Positions 25,825 through 33,674 of a stretch of 64,000 nucleotides of DNA are shown here, piece by piece. Numbering within the stretch: position 1 is the stretch's first letter; each line of letters begins with the position of its first letter. A program made the translations under genes and the position numbers. The DNA is from Phenylobacterium soli (lineage in GTDB: Bacteria > Pseudomonadota > Alphaproteobacteria > Caulobacterales > Caulobacteraceae). The stretch lies in the NCBI RefSeq assembly GCF_003254475.1, contig NZ_QFYQ01000001.1:2852001-2916000 (forward strand). The letters run 5' to 3'. The notes beneath the pieces are model-generated. The model was not told the origin of the DNA. It made no database searches and was given only the letters and a program-made list of their open reading frames with translations.

Positions 25825-26553
25825 TCAATCGAGGGGCAGGAGGCGCAGCGCGCCCCGGTCGCAGAGCACCTGGACGGCACGGCCGTGGAGCGCGGGGCCC
25901 CAGTGCTCGGCCGTGCGGTAGAGACGGTCGACGCCGACCATTTCGGCTTCAAGGCGACGGCAGAAGATGCGCGCCGATGGCCCCGCCACGAGGCCCGCGA
26001 TGGCGCGTCCGCGCAGCGGCCCGTAGACGTGGATCGAACCGCCCGCCAGCACCTCGGCCCCGGAGGCGACGGCGCCGAGGACGATGACGTCCCCCTCCTC
26101 GAACACCACCGACTGGCCGGATCGCACCGGGCGATCGATCAGCAGCGAGGTGGCGGCCGGACGCCGCGCGGGAGCCGACCGGCCGGACCGCCGGCCCGGC
26201 GTGGGGCTCACCGGCTGGTCGCGGCCGGGCAAGGTCTCGGCGAGCCCGGCCCAGCGCGTCCCGGCGAGGCTGGAGGCGCTGACGCCTTCGACGCCAACGA
26301 GGCGCAGGCCACGCGCTTCAAGGCCTTCCAATACGATCATCGGCGCCTCGGGACCGGCGCTGGCGATTGCGGCCAGATCGACGACGACGGGGCGGTGGGC
26401 GAAGAACCGGGGCGCTTCGGCCATCTCGCGGTCGAGGTCGCCGAACCATTCGGCCATGGGGAATTGCGGCGCGAGGACCAGCGCCAGGAAGCTGCGGCCG
26501 CGCAGGTTCAGGCGCGACAGCGGCGGCGGGGTGGCGAGCATTTCGGCGGGCAT
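25825..26553 (-). CDS. minC: Septum site-determining protein MinC
   Basis: A 242-residue FtsZ inhibitor. The N-terminal domain (about 1-110, LRGRSFLALVLAPQFP onward) is the FtsZ-binding part; the linker is Pro/Arg-rich; the C-terminal right-handed beta-helix that dimerises and binds MinD runs through GDVIVLGAVASGAEVLAGG and YGPLRGRAIAG. The ATG at 26553 is the first base-overlapping start after the small upstream gene (TGATG), so the two are coupled. Forty bases separate it from minD. Confidence 0.93.
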   Translation of the reverse strand: MPAEMLATPPPLSRLNLRGRSFLALVLAPQFPMAEWFGDLDREMAEAPRFFAHRPVVVDLAAIASAGPEAPMIVLEGLEARGLRLVGVEGVSASSLAGTRWAGLAETLPGRDQPVSPTPGRRSGRSAPARRPAATSLLIDRPVRSGQSVVFEEGDVIVLGAVASGAEVLAGGSIHVYGPLRGRAIAGLVAGPSARIFCRRLEAEMVGVDRLYRTAEHWGPALHGRAVQVLCDRGALRLLPLD

Positions 26554-26753
26554 CAGTCCTGCGCCACCCACCAGCTGATGTAGGAGTGCGTCTTGCGGAC
26601 CAGCAGCGAGGGGCCGGAGAAGTAGAACTCGCTGCCGCCCCAGGAGGCCTTCTCCGCCCACTGGATGGGCCGGGTGTCCTCCGACTCGAGCACCTGGCGC
26701 AGCCGGTCCCTCTTCGTCTTCGGTACGAAGCAGACGTAGGTGATCTGGACCAT
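26553..26753 (-). CDS. Small protein coupled to minC
   Basis: A 66-residue protein with no signal or membrane segment and no family I recognise. It contains several aromatic residues (YVCFVPKTKRDRL, WGGSEFYFSGPSLL, SYISWWVAQD) arranged as alternating strands and looks like a compact globular fold. AGGAG lies seven bases before the ATG, and its stop overlaps the minC start. Being first in the min operon, it might affect Min function or simply share expression. Confidence 0.6.
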   Translation of the reverse strand: MVQITYVCFVPKTKRDRLRQVLESEDTRPIQWAEKASWGGSEFYFSGPSLLVRKTHSYISWWVAQD

Positions 26754-26961
26754 GGCGCATCTCCTGGCCGTCTCGGCGTCGGGAGCCACAGTTCGGCCGC
26801 GAGTCCGCGGCGAGCGCGGGGCGATCTTGCGGCGCGGCGCGCCTTATTGGTGAAGAATGGGTACCGCAGCGCTTGTTTCGCCGAGCGAGAGACCGGGCGC
26901 GCGCCTGCGCGGCCGCGCCTTTGGGAGCGCTGACGGCGCCCGAATTCTCAGGACAGGAAAA

Positions 26962-27036
26962 TGGTAGGCCGGGTGAGGATCGAACTCACGACCATTCGAT
27001 TAAAAGTCGAATGCTCTACCGCTGAGCTACCGGCCC
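26962..27036 (-). tRNA. tRNA-Lys (anticodon UUU)
   Basis: A complete 75-nt cloverleaf on the minus strand. The acceptor stem is GGGCCGG with CCGGCCT; the D arm begins TAGCTCAGC; the anticodon loop is CTTTTAA, giving UUU; the T arm has GTTCGATCC; and CCA is encoded. Confidence 0.97.
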
Positions 27037-27152
27037 ACGACGCTTAAGGCCCACGAGCCCCGGCGAAGCGGCGCGGACCATATTCAGCGGTCCAGCCCGG
27101 CGCAAGGGACGAAGCCTTAACAGACGCGTCGGCTCGGGTAGATTGGCGGGCG

Positions 27153-27803
27153 ATGCGCTACGCCCTCGCCGCCTCCGCCCTGCTTGCCGCCCTCCTCCTG
27201 GCGGGCTGCATGACCACCTCGGCCACGAATCCCGATCGGGTGCAGACCACTGGCCAGGCGGAGCGGGAGAACCTGAAGGGCGCCATGGGCGCGCCGCTGC
27301 GCGACCTCAACGTGCTGCGGACCAAGATCCCGCCGGTCCTGCTCGAGGCCATGGCCGATCCCTACTACCGCCCGCCGGGCGCGCTCTCCTGCGGCGATGT
27401 CGTCTCCATGATGGAGCCGCTGAACAATGCGCTGGGCGCCGATCTCGACACGCCCTCCAAGGACGAGGACGACCTGGTCGACAAGGGCCGCGGAACGGTG
27501 CTCGGCGCCGTGGCCGGCGCGACCTCCGGCGTGATCCCGTTCCGCGGCTGGGTGCGCAAGCTGACCGGGGCCGAGAAGCACGACAGCTATGTGCAGGCCG
27601 CCATCACCGCCGGGGCCGTGCGGCGCGGCTATCTGAAGGGCCTGGGCGAATCGCGCGGCTGCCCGCCGCCGGCGACGCCCAGTCACGTGAAGACCGGCCA
27701 GACGACGGTGGTCGATCAGTCGATCAGGTCGCGCTATCCGACGAAGCTAGCGCCCGCGAGCGGAACGAGCGACGGAACGTCTCCAGCCGACCCTCCGCGA
27801 TAG
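27153..27803 (+). CDS. Hypothetical lipoprotein
   Basis: A 216-residue protein with a lipoprotein signal peptide (lipobox LLLAGC, Cys 19). The mature part has a conserved-looking block with a single Cys ([22 protein letters not shown]), a Gly-rich patch ([20 protein letters not shown]) that may contact membrane, and a second half with [14 protein letters not shown]. The last 27 codons overlap the 3' end of tgt on the other strand by 80 bases; the C terminus may therefore be loosely constrained. Function unknown. Confidence 0.7.
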   Translation: MRYALAASALLAALLLAGCMTTSATNPDRVQTTGQAERENLKGAMGAPLRDLNVLRTKIPPVLLEAMADPYYRPPGALSCGDVVSMMEPLNNALGADLDTPSKDEDDLVDKGRGTVLGAVAGATSGVIPFRGWVRKLTGAEKHDSYVQAAITAGAVRRGYLKGLGESRGCPPPATPSHVKTGQTTVVDQSIRSRYPTKLAPASGTSDGTSPADPPR

Positions 27804-28854
27804 CCGCTCGCATCTCGGCCATCAGGGCCTGGAAGAAGGCGATGTTGTGCCAGGACAGCAGGACCTGTCCGAGGATCTCGTCCGACTTCACGAGGTGATG
27901 AAGATAGGCCTTTGAATAATCGCGACTTGCCGAGACTGCGCTGGCCTCGTCCAGCGGGCTGTCGTCCTCGGCGAACCGGGCGTTCTTGAGGTTGATCGGG
28001 CCATCCCAGGTCCAGGCCTGGCCATGCCGGCCAGAGCGGGTCGGCAAGACGCAGTCGAACATGTCGACGCCGCGCCAGACCGCCTCCACGATGTCGATCG
28101 GCTTGCCGACGCCCATCAGGTAGCGCGGCCGCTCGGGCGGCAGCATCTCAGGGGCGTAGTCGAGCACCTCGACCATGGCCTCGTGCCCCTCGCCCACCGC
28201 CAGGCCGCCGATGGCGTAGCCGTCGAAGCCGATCTCCCGGAGGCGCTCCGCGGACTCGCCCCGCAGATGCTCGGTGGTGCCGCCCTGCTGGATGCCGAAC
28301 AGGGCCTGGCTGTCCCGCGCCCCGAACGCCGCCTTCGAGCGCGCGCCCCAGCGGGCCGAGCGGCGCATGGCCTCGGCGGTTCGCGCCTCGGTGGCCGGAA
28401 GCGAGGTCAGCTCGTCGAGCTGCATGACGATGTCCGAGCCCAGCAGGTCGGCCTGGATCTCGATGGAGCGTTCCGGCGTCAGCACGTGCCGCGACCCGTC
28501 CAGGTGGCTCTGGAAGGTCACCGCCTCCTCCGTGACCTTGGAGATCTTGGAGAGCGACATGACCTGGAAGCCGCCGGAGTCGGTGAGGATCGGCTTCTGC
28601 CAGCGCATGAACCGGTGCAGGCCGCCCATCCGCGCCACGCGCTCGGCCGTCGGCCGCAGCATCAGGTGGTAGGTGTTGCCGAGGATGATGTCCGCGCCCG
28701 TCGCGGCGACCTGCTCGACGGTCAGCGCCTTGACGGTGCCGGCGGTGCCCACCGGCATGAAGGCTGGCGTGCGGATCTCCCCGCGCGGGGTGGCGAGCAC
28801 GCCGGTGCGCGCCCGGCCCTCGGTCGCAGCGATGGTGAACGGAAAGGCCGCCAT
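27724..28854 (-). CDS. tgt: tRNA-guanine transglycosylase
   Basis: A 376-residue enzyme exchanging guanine-34 for preQ1 in tRNAs for Asn, Asp, His and Tyr, leading to queuosine. [10 protein letters not shown] near residue 90 contains the catalytic Asp; the GIQQGG and GGLAVGEG segments bind substrate; [13 protein letters not shown] marks the nucleophile region (the D of DMFDCV) . The usual zinc site is represented by the C-terminal LHHLVKSDE and the late HN pair, but the canonical CxCxxC cysteines are not evident where expected in [11 protein letters not shown], which is worth noting. Its ATG overlaps the queA stop (TGATG). Confidence 0.93.
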   Translation of the reverse strand: MAAFPFTIAATEGRARTGVLATPRGEIRTPAFMPVGTAGTVKALTVEQVAATGADIILGNTYHLMLRPTAERVARMGGLHRFMRWQKPILTDSGGFQVMSLSKISKVTEEAVTFQSHLDGSRHVLTPERSIEIQADLLGSDIVMQLDELTSLPATEARTAEAMRRSARWGARSKAAFGARDSQALFGIQQGGTTEHLRGESAERLREIGFDGYAIGGLAVGEGHEAMVEVLDYAPEMLPPERPRYLMGVGKPIDIVEAVWRGVDMFDCVLPTRSGRHGQAWTWDGPINLKNARFAEDDSPLDEASAVSASRDYSKAYLHHLVKSDEILGQVLLSWHNIAFFQALMAEMRAAIAEGRLETFRRSFRSRALASSDSAT

Positions 28855-29930
28855 CAGGCCGCCCGCCAGAGCAGGCTGCCGTCGCCGTAGGAATAGAAGC
28901 GGTAGCCGCTGACGATGGCGTGGGCGTAGGCCGCCTTCATGGTCTCGGTCCCGGCGAAGGCGCAGACCAGCATGAACAGGGTCGACCTGGGCAGGTGGAA
29001 ATTGGTCATCAGCCCGTCCGCGGCCCGGAAGCGATAGCCGGGCGTGATGAAGATGTCGGTGTCGCCCATGAAGGGCCGCACGACGCCATCCTCGCCCGTG
29101 GCGCTTTCGATGAGCCGGAGGGAGGTGGTGCCGACGCAGATGATGCGCCCGCCCGCGGCGCGCACCGCGTTGAGGCGTTCGGCAGTCTTCGCGTCCACCT
29201 CGCCCCATTCGGCGTGCATCCGGTGCTCGGCGAGGTTCTCCACCTTCACCGGCAGGAAGGTGCCGGCCCCGACGTGCAGGGTGACCCAGGCGGTCTCGAC
29301 GCCGGCGGCCCCCAGGCGCTCGAACAGCTCGGGCGTGAAATGCAGCCCCGCCGTGGGCGCGGCCACCGAGCCGTCCTCGGCGGCATAGACCGTCTGATAG
29401 TCGGTGCGGTCCTTCTCGTCCTCCGCCCGCTTGGCCGCGATGTACGGCGGCAGGGGCATGGCGCCACGCTCGGCGATGGCGGCATCGAGGTCGGGCCCGG
29501 AGAGATCGAAGGCCAGCGTCACCTCGCCGCCCTCGCCCTTGGCCTTCACCGTGGCGTCGAGCGTCCCCAGGAAACAGGCGCGATCGTGGGCCTCGCCGAA
29601 CGACACGCGATCGCCCTCCGCCAGGCGCTTCCCGGGCCGCATGAAGGCGGTCCAGACGTGAGGCGAGAGGCGCTTGTGAAGCGTCGCCTCGACGGCGACG
29701 CGGCTCTCCTCGCGCATCCGCACGCCCTTCAGCCGGGCCGGGATCACGCGAGTGTCGTTCAGCACCAGGACGTCGCCGGCGCTGAGCTGGCCCGGCAGGT
29801 CGGCGACCCGCAGATCCTGCAGCGGCGCGCCGGGCGTGACCACCAGCAGGCGCGCGGCGTCGCGCGGGTTGGCCGGGCGGAGCGCGATCCGCTCTTCGGG
29901 CAGTTCGAAATCGAAGTCGGCGACTTGCAT
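28854..29930 (-). CDS. queA: S-adenosylmethionine:tRNA ribosyltransferase-isomerase QueA
   Basis: A 358-residue enzyme that adds the epoxycyclopentanediol unit from SAM to preQ1 in tRNA, the step after Tgt. The family opening is present ([14 protein letters not shown]), as are [25 protein letters not shown] and the C-terminal [15 protein letters not shown]. Length is normal. The start at 29930 is the ATG preceding this conserved opening. queA and tgt form a coupled two-gene queuosine operon; it is divergent from the exonuclease/phosphatase-family gene. Confidence 0.95.
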   Translation of the reverse strand: MQVADFDFELPEERIALRPANPRDAARLLVVTPGAPLQDLRVADLPGQLSAGDVLVLNDTRVIPARLKGVRMREESRVAVEATLHKRLSPHVWTAFMRPGKRLAEGDRVSFGEAHDRACFLGTLDATVKAKGEGGEVTLAFDLSGPDLDAAIAERGAMPLPPYIAAKRAEDEKDRTDYQTVYAAEDGSVAAPTAGLHFTPELFERLGAAGVETAWVTLHVGAGTFLPVKVENLAEHRMHAEWGEVDAKTAERLNAVRAAGGRIICVGTTSLRLIESATGEDGVVRPFMGDTDIFITPGYRFRAADGLMTNFHLPRSTLFMLVCAFAGTETMKAAYAHAIVSGYRFYSYGDGSLLWRAA

Positions 29931-29991
29931 GGAGCGGCCCTGAGGCCATGCGCCGGCTTTGGCGTCAAGCAGGGGGTTGCTACACGGCGGC

Positions 29992-30954
29992 ATGGGTCTC
30001 GTGCGACTCGCCCTCTCCTTCCTGCTCGGACCGCCGGTTTTCCTGCTGGCGGCCCTCTGCGCGGGCGCGGCCGCGGCGGCCCAGCAGGGCCGCGACAGCC
30101 TGCGCTGGGACGTCCTGGCGCACTTCGCGCCCCTCTGGCTCGCAGGCGCCCTCGCCTGCGCCCTCGTGGCTCTGATCGCGTTCCGCGGCCTCGCCAAGCT
30201 GCTGGTGCTCGGGATGGCGGCGACCGGCCTGGTGTTCTCGGCCATGCTGATCGGTCCGGAGCTGACGCGGCCGGCCGGGCCCTCCGCCGCGCCGGATGCG
30301 CCAGGCCAGCTGAAGATCGTCCAGTTCAACGTCTGGCACGACAGCCCCGACCCTGAGCGGAACCTGGACTGGCTGATGCGCGAGGATCCGGACATCACCG
30401 TCCTGGAGGAGACCACGCCGCGGCTGCGCGAGGCGATCAAAGCGTCAGGCAGGTGGCGCGTCACCTGCCCCAACTGCGAGGTCATGATCCTGTCCAAGTC
30501 CGAGCCCGTCGCCGAGGGGCTGGGCAAGGTGCATGGCCCGATCACCCGCGCCACCTTCCGCGACGCCCGAGGCGAGTTCACCGTGATCGGCGTCCACAAC
30601 GCCTGGCCCACCGACGCGGACCAGCCGGGCCAGGAAGCGCGCCTCGCCCAGGCCATCGCGCGCTTTCCGCGCGAGCGGACCATCGTCACGGGGGACTTCA
30701 ACTCCGCGCCCTGGTCCTTCCAGCGGCGCAGATGGGACGCGCGTTTCGGCCTGATCCGCCGGGAGCGGGCGCTCTTCACCTGGCCGGCGACGCCCTACAA
30801 GCGGTTGCGCTGGCTGGGCTCGGTCCCGTTCCTGCCGATCGACCACGTTTACGCCGGCGACGACTGGGCGACGGTCAGCATCACTCGCGGTCCCAAGCTC
30901 GCCTCCGACCACTATCCCGTGGTGGCTATCCTAGCGCCCGTCGCGCCGCGCTGA
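29992..30954 (+). CDS. Membrane-anchored endonuclease/exonuclease/phosphatase-family protein
   Basis: A 320-residue protein with about three N-terminal membrane helices (6-90), then an EEP domain. The latter shows the metal-binding IVQFNVWH, the acidic VLEETTP, the catalytic GDFNSAPWS and the terminal [11 protein letters not shown] enzymes cleave phosphodiesters or phosphate esters; the TM anchor and outward topology suggest action on lipids or nucleic acid at the periplasmic face. Start ATG at 29992 gives the expected short N terminus before the first helix. The 3' end overlaps the next, convergent gene by 29 bases. Confidence 0.85.
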   Translation: MGLVRLALSFLLGPPVFLLAALCAGAAAAAQQGRDSLRWDVLAHFAPLWLAGALACALVALIAFRGLAKLLVLGMAATGLVFSAMLIGPELTRPAGPSAAPDAPGQLKIVQFNVWHDSPDPERNLDWLMREDPDITVLEETTPRLREAIKASGRWRVTCPNCEVMILSKSEPVAEGLGKVHGPITRATFRDARGEFTVIGVHNAWPTDADQPGQEARLAQAIARFPRERTIVTGDFNSAPWSFQRRRWDARFGLIRRERALFTWPATPYKRLRWLGSVPFLPIDHVYAGDDWATVSITRGPKLASDHYPVVAILAPVAPR

Positions 30955-31396
30955 GCGCGGCCTCGAGCTTCGCCCTTTGCGCGGCGCGCCGCGTCTCGAG
31001 CGCGTCCGCCCGCCGATCGAGCGCGGCGCGCTGCTCGGCGATCTCTTCCCGGGCGGCGGCGTGCTGGGCGTCGAGCGCCGACAGCCTGGCCTCCAGGTCG
31101 GCAACCTTCTTCAGCGCGGCCTTGGATGGGCCGGCCGTCTTGGCCGCGGCCGGCTTCTTCAGAGGCTTCAGCTTCGCCAGCTCGCCGCGCGTGCCGGCCG
31201 GACGGCGCAGCACCTCGCCCGGCCGCGCCGTGGCGGCGGCGACCAGGTCCGGATCCTCGGTCTCGTGGGCAAGGCCCGTCTTGAAGAGGTCCTGATGGCT
31301 GCCCCAGGCCGAGAGCGCCTTCGGCCGCGACGAGGCCGCGACCACGAAGTCGGTGAGCCCGTCGGAGGTGACGAAGACCTTCAGCCTGGGAGCCAT
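30926..31396 (-). CDS. Conserved hypothetical protein with C-terminal coiled coil
   Basis: A 156-residue protein. The first 65 residues (LKVFVTSDGLTDFVVAASSRPKALSAWG) form a compact, mixed domain, followed by a Lys/Ala/Pro linker and a long heptad-like helix (about 95-150) rich in Ala, Arg and Glu. It has no signal peptide. Proteins with this start are found near cyclophilin genes in Caulobacteraceae, as here, but no function is known. Good coding bias supports a real gene. Confidence 0.65.
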   Translation of the reverse strand: MAPRLKVFVTSDGLTDFVVAASSRPKALSAWGSHQDLFKTGLAHETEDPDLVAAATARPGEVLRRPAGTRGELAKLKPLKKPAAAKTAGPSKAALKKVADLEARLSALDAQHAAAREEIAEQRAALDRRADALETRRAAQRAKLEAALSAARRALG

Positions 31397-31408
31397 CGGC
31401 GTGGCCCT

Positions 31409-31870
31409 TTAGGCGTCCGCGGCGACCTTCATGGAGACGATCTTGCCGGGATTGCGCGGCGGCTCGCCCTTGGGCAGGGCGTCGACGTTCTCCATACCCT
31501 CGGTCACCTCGCCCCAGACGGTGTACTGGCCGTCGAGGAAGGTCGCGTCATCGAAGCAGATGAAGAACTGGCTGTTGGCCGAGTTGGGATTCGGCGTCCG
31601 CGCCATCGAGCACACGCCGCGCACGTGCGGCTCGCGGCTGAATTCGGCCTGCAGGTTCGGCTTGTCGGAGCCGCCCGAGCCGGTGCCGGTGGGATCCCCG
31701 CCTTGGGCCATGAAGCCGGGAATCACGCGGTGGAACACGACGCCGTCGTAGAAGCCTTCGCGCGCCAGCTCCTTGATGCGGGCCACGTGGCCGGGCGCCA
31801 GGTCGGGCCGCAGCTTGATCGTCACGGGCCCCGTTTCGAGCGTCATGATCAGGGTGTTTTCGGGGTCCAT
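31409..31870 (-). CDS. Peptidyl-prolyl cis-trans isomerase, cytoplasmic cyclophilin
   Basis: A 153-residue cyclophilin without a signal peptide. The active-site segments FHRVIPGFMAQGGDPTGTG (the R and F/Q residues), CSMARTPNPNSANSQFFI and YTVWGEVTEGME are all present. It catalyses proline isomerisation during folding. Its start overlaps the stop of the upstream periplasmic cyclophilin gene (TGATG), so the cell makes one cytoplasmic and one exported isomerase from one transcript. Confidence 0.93.
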   Translation of the reverse strand: MDPENTLIMTLETGPVTIKLRPDLAPGHVARIKELAREGFYDGVVFHRVIPGFMAQGGDPTGTGSGGSDKPNLQAEFSREPHVRGVCSMARTPNPNSANSQFFICFDDATFLDGQYTVWGEVTEGMENVDALPKGEPPRNPGKIVSMKVAADA

Positions 31871-32739
31871 CACTTCACCTCGGAGGGAATTTCGATATCG
31901 CACGCGGAGAAGTCCGCGCCCTTCATGCGCCGCACGCGCTCGATCTCGGCCTTGAACCAGCCGCTCTTGGGATCGATCACGCGGACCTTCGGACGCTCCC
32001 CCTCCGGCAAATCGGCCAGCAGGCGAACACGTTCCATCCGGTCCATGGGCTCGGCCACCGGCTCGCCCACCTTGATCGCCTTGACCACGTCCTGCCCGGC
32101 GATCACCCGGCCCCAGGCCGTGTAGCGCTTTTCGAGCGAGGGATAACCGGCGCGCATCAGGAAGAACTGGCTGTTGGCGCTGTCGGGATCGCTGTCGCGG
32201 GCCGCGCCCGCCACGCCGGGGCAATAGAGCGCCCAGCCGGCGACCTTCTGGTCCTTGGTCATGGCCGACAGCATCCAGGACTGGGTCATCACCGGCAGGG
32301 ATTTGACGAAGCCGACCTCGGCCACCGTCTGGTCGGCGGCGAGCACGAAGGGCAGGTCGGCGCCTCGGCGGAAGGTGAACTCGGCCGGGACGTTGGGCTT
32401 GTCCGAGCCGCCTGTGCCCGTGTTCTGCGGGTCGCCGGTCTGGTCCATGAAGTTCTCGATGACACGGAAGAACTTCTGGCCGTCGAAGAAGTGGGCGAGC
32501 GCCAGCTCGCGCATGCGGGCGACGAACAGCGGCGCGACCTCGGGGACCATCTCGACCACCACTCGGCCCTTGTTGGCGTCGATGACGAGCACGTCGTTGG
32601 GGTCGGGCGTGCGCCACTCGCCGGCGGTTGGCCGGGCGGCGGGGGGCGGCGGCGGCACGATGGCCGGCTTCTTCGGGGCGGCGAGCGCGGAGGTGGAGAG
32701 CGCGGCCAGGGCGACCGCGGCGCAAAGCACAGGTTTCAT
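31870..32739 (-). CDS. Exported cyclophilin-type peptidyl-prolyl isomerase
   Basis: A 289-residue protein with a signal peptide (1-20) and a Pro-rich linker, then a cyclophilin domain: FFRVIENFMDQTGDPQNTG, DPDSANSQFFLM and YTAWGRVIAGQDV. The catalytic Arg is retained in FFRVIE, but the usual MA-R motif is altered, and a 35-residue insertion sits between the two halves. A C-terminal extension of about 75 residues ending in a single Cys is beyond the normal fold. Predicted periplasmic. Forms a coupled pair with the downstream cyclophilin. Confidence 0.88.
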   Translation of the reverse strand: MKPVLCAAVALAALSTSALAAPKKPAIVPPPPPAARPTAGEWRTPDPNDVLVIDANKGRVVVEMVPEVAPLFVARMRELALAHFFDGQKFFRVIENFMDQTGDPQNTGTGGSDKPNVPAEFTFRRGADLPFVLAADQTVAEVGFVKSLPVMTQSWMLSAMTKDQKVAGWALYCPGVAGAARDSDPDSANSQFFLMRAGYPSLEKRYTAWGRVIAGQDVVKAIKVGEPVAEPMDRMERVRLLADLPEGERPKVRVIDPKSGWFKAEIERVRRMKGADFSACDIEIPSEVK

Positions 32740-32743
32740 GGGG

Positions 32744-33094
32744 TCACTCGTAGAACGCCGCCGAGTCCCGCACCAGCCCATCATCGCCGAAGCGCATGAC
32801 TTCCACCGCCTCGGCGTCCGTACGCGAGCTGTGATAGCGGATCGCCACCCCGTCCGGACCGTCGTAGACGCCACGCAGCTCGAAGCGGAGCTCCGAAGCC
32901 GGCAGCGCCTTGCCCCAGTAGTCCCGGAGCGCCGCCTTGCCGATCACGCGGCCGGAAGGATCGCCGGTGAAGCGGCTGGAGTATGGGCTGACGAAGACGA
33001 CGTCCTCGGCGTAGTGCGAGAGGATCGCCTCCAGGTCGTGGGCGTTCCAGGCGGCGACCCAGGCCTTGGCGAAGGCTTGGGGTTCGGGCCTCAA
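32744..33094 (-). CDS. SnoaL/NTF2-like protein
   Basis: A 116-residue alpha+beta cone protein. The start (AWNAHDLEAILSHYAEDVVFVSP) is typical of the SnoaL-like polyketide-cyclase/NTF2 superfamily, whose pockets bind or isomerise small hydrophobic ligands. No catalytic residue can be assigned. The start codon is TTG overlapping the coaD stop (TTGA), consistent with coupling to coaD; four bases separate its stop from the cyclophilin ATG, so coaD, this gene and both cyclophilins probably form one operon. Confidence 0.8.
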   Translation of the reverse strand: MRPEPQAFAKAWVAAWNAHDLEAILSHYAEDVVFVSPYSSRFTGDPSGRVIGKAALRDYWGKALPASELRFELRGVYDGPDGVAIRYHSSRTDAEAVEVMRFGDDGLVRDSAAFYE

Positions 33095-33585
33095 GATCGG
33101 CCGACCTTCTCGAGCAGGCGCTCGGCCACCGCCGGGCTGACGAACTTGCCGATCTCGCCGCCCAGGATGGCGATCTCCTTGACCAGGCGCGAGGCGATGG
33201 CCTGGTGCCGCGGGTCGGCCATCAGGAACACGGTCTCGATCTCCCGGTCGAGCTGCTGGTTCATGGCGGTCATCTGGAATTCGTATTCGAAGTCGGCCAC
33301 CGCGCGCAGGCCACGGACGATCACCGAGGCCTCCACCTGGCGAGCGAAGTGCATCAGCAGGCCTTCGAACGGCTGGACGACGATCTCGGCGCGATTGCGG
33401 AGCGGCTCGACCGCCTCCTCGACGATGGCCACCCGCTCGTCGAGGGAGAACATCGGCCCCTTGCCGGTGTTGATCGCCACCCCGATGACCAGCCGGTCCA
33501 CCAGCTTCACGGCCCGACCGATGATGTCGGTGTGGCCGTTCGTGATCGGGTCGAACGTTCCCGGATAGAGCCCGATACGCGTCAT
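33091..33585 (-). CDS. coaD: Pantetheine-phosphate adenylyltransferase
   Basis: A 164-residue hexameric enzyme making dephospho-CoA from 4'-phosphopantetheine and ATP. The nucleotidyltransferase motif is GTFDPITNGH (T-x-x-H type, residues 9-18); IVRGLRAVADFEYEFQM and the ATP-binding HQAIASRLVKE are family hallmarks. The ATG at 33585 starts the conserved MTRIGLYPG. It stands at the head of a likely operon running into cyclophilin genes and lies downstream of gyrA on the same strand. Confidence 0.96.
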   Translation of the reverse strand: MTRIGLYPGTFDPITNGHTDIIGRAVKLVDRLVIGVAINTGKGPMFSLDERVAIVEEAVEPLRNRAEIVVQPFEGLLMHFARQVEASVIVRGLRAVADFEYEFQMTAMNQQLDREIETVFLMADPRHQAIASRLVKEIAILGGEIGKFVSPAVAERLLEKVGRS

Positions 33586-33674
33586 GCGCCGTAGGTCCCC
33601 CAACTGGTCCGCTCCGCCTTTCGCCGCCGTAGGGAGTTCTGGCAAGCGCTAAGTTGCCCGGAAGGACCTCAGGC

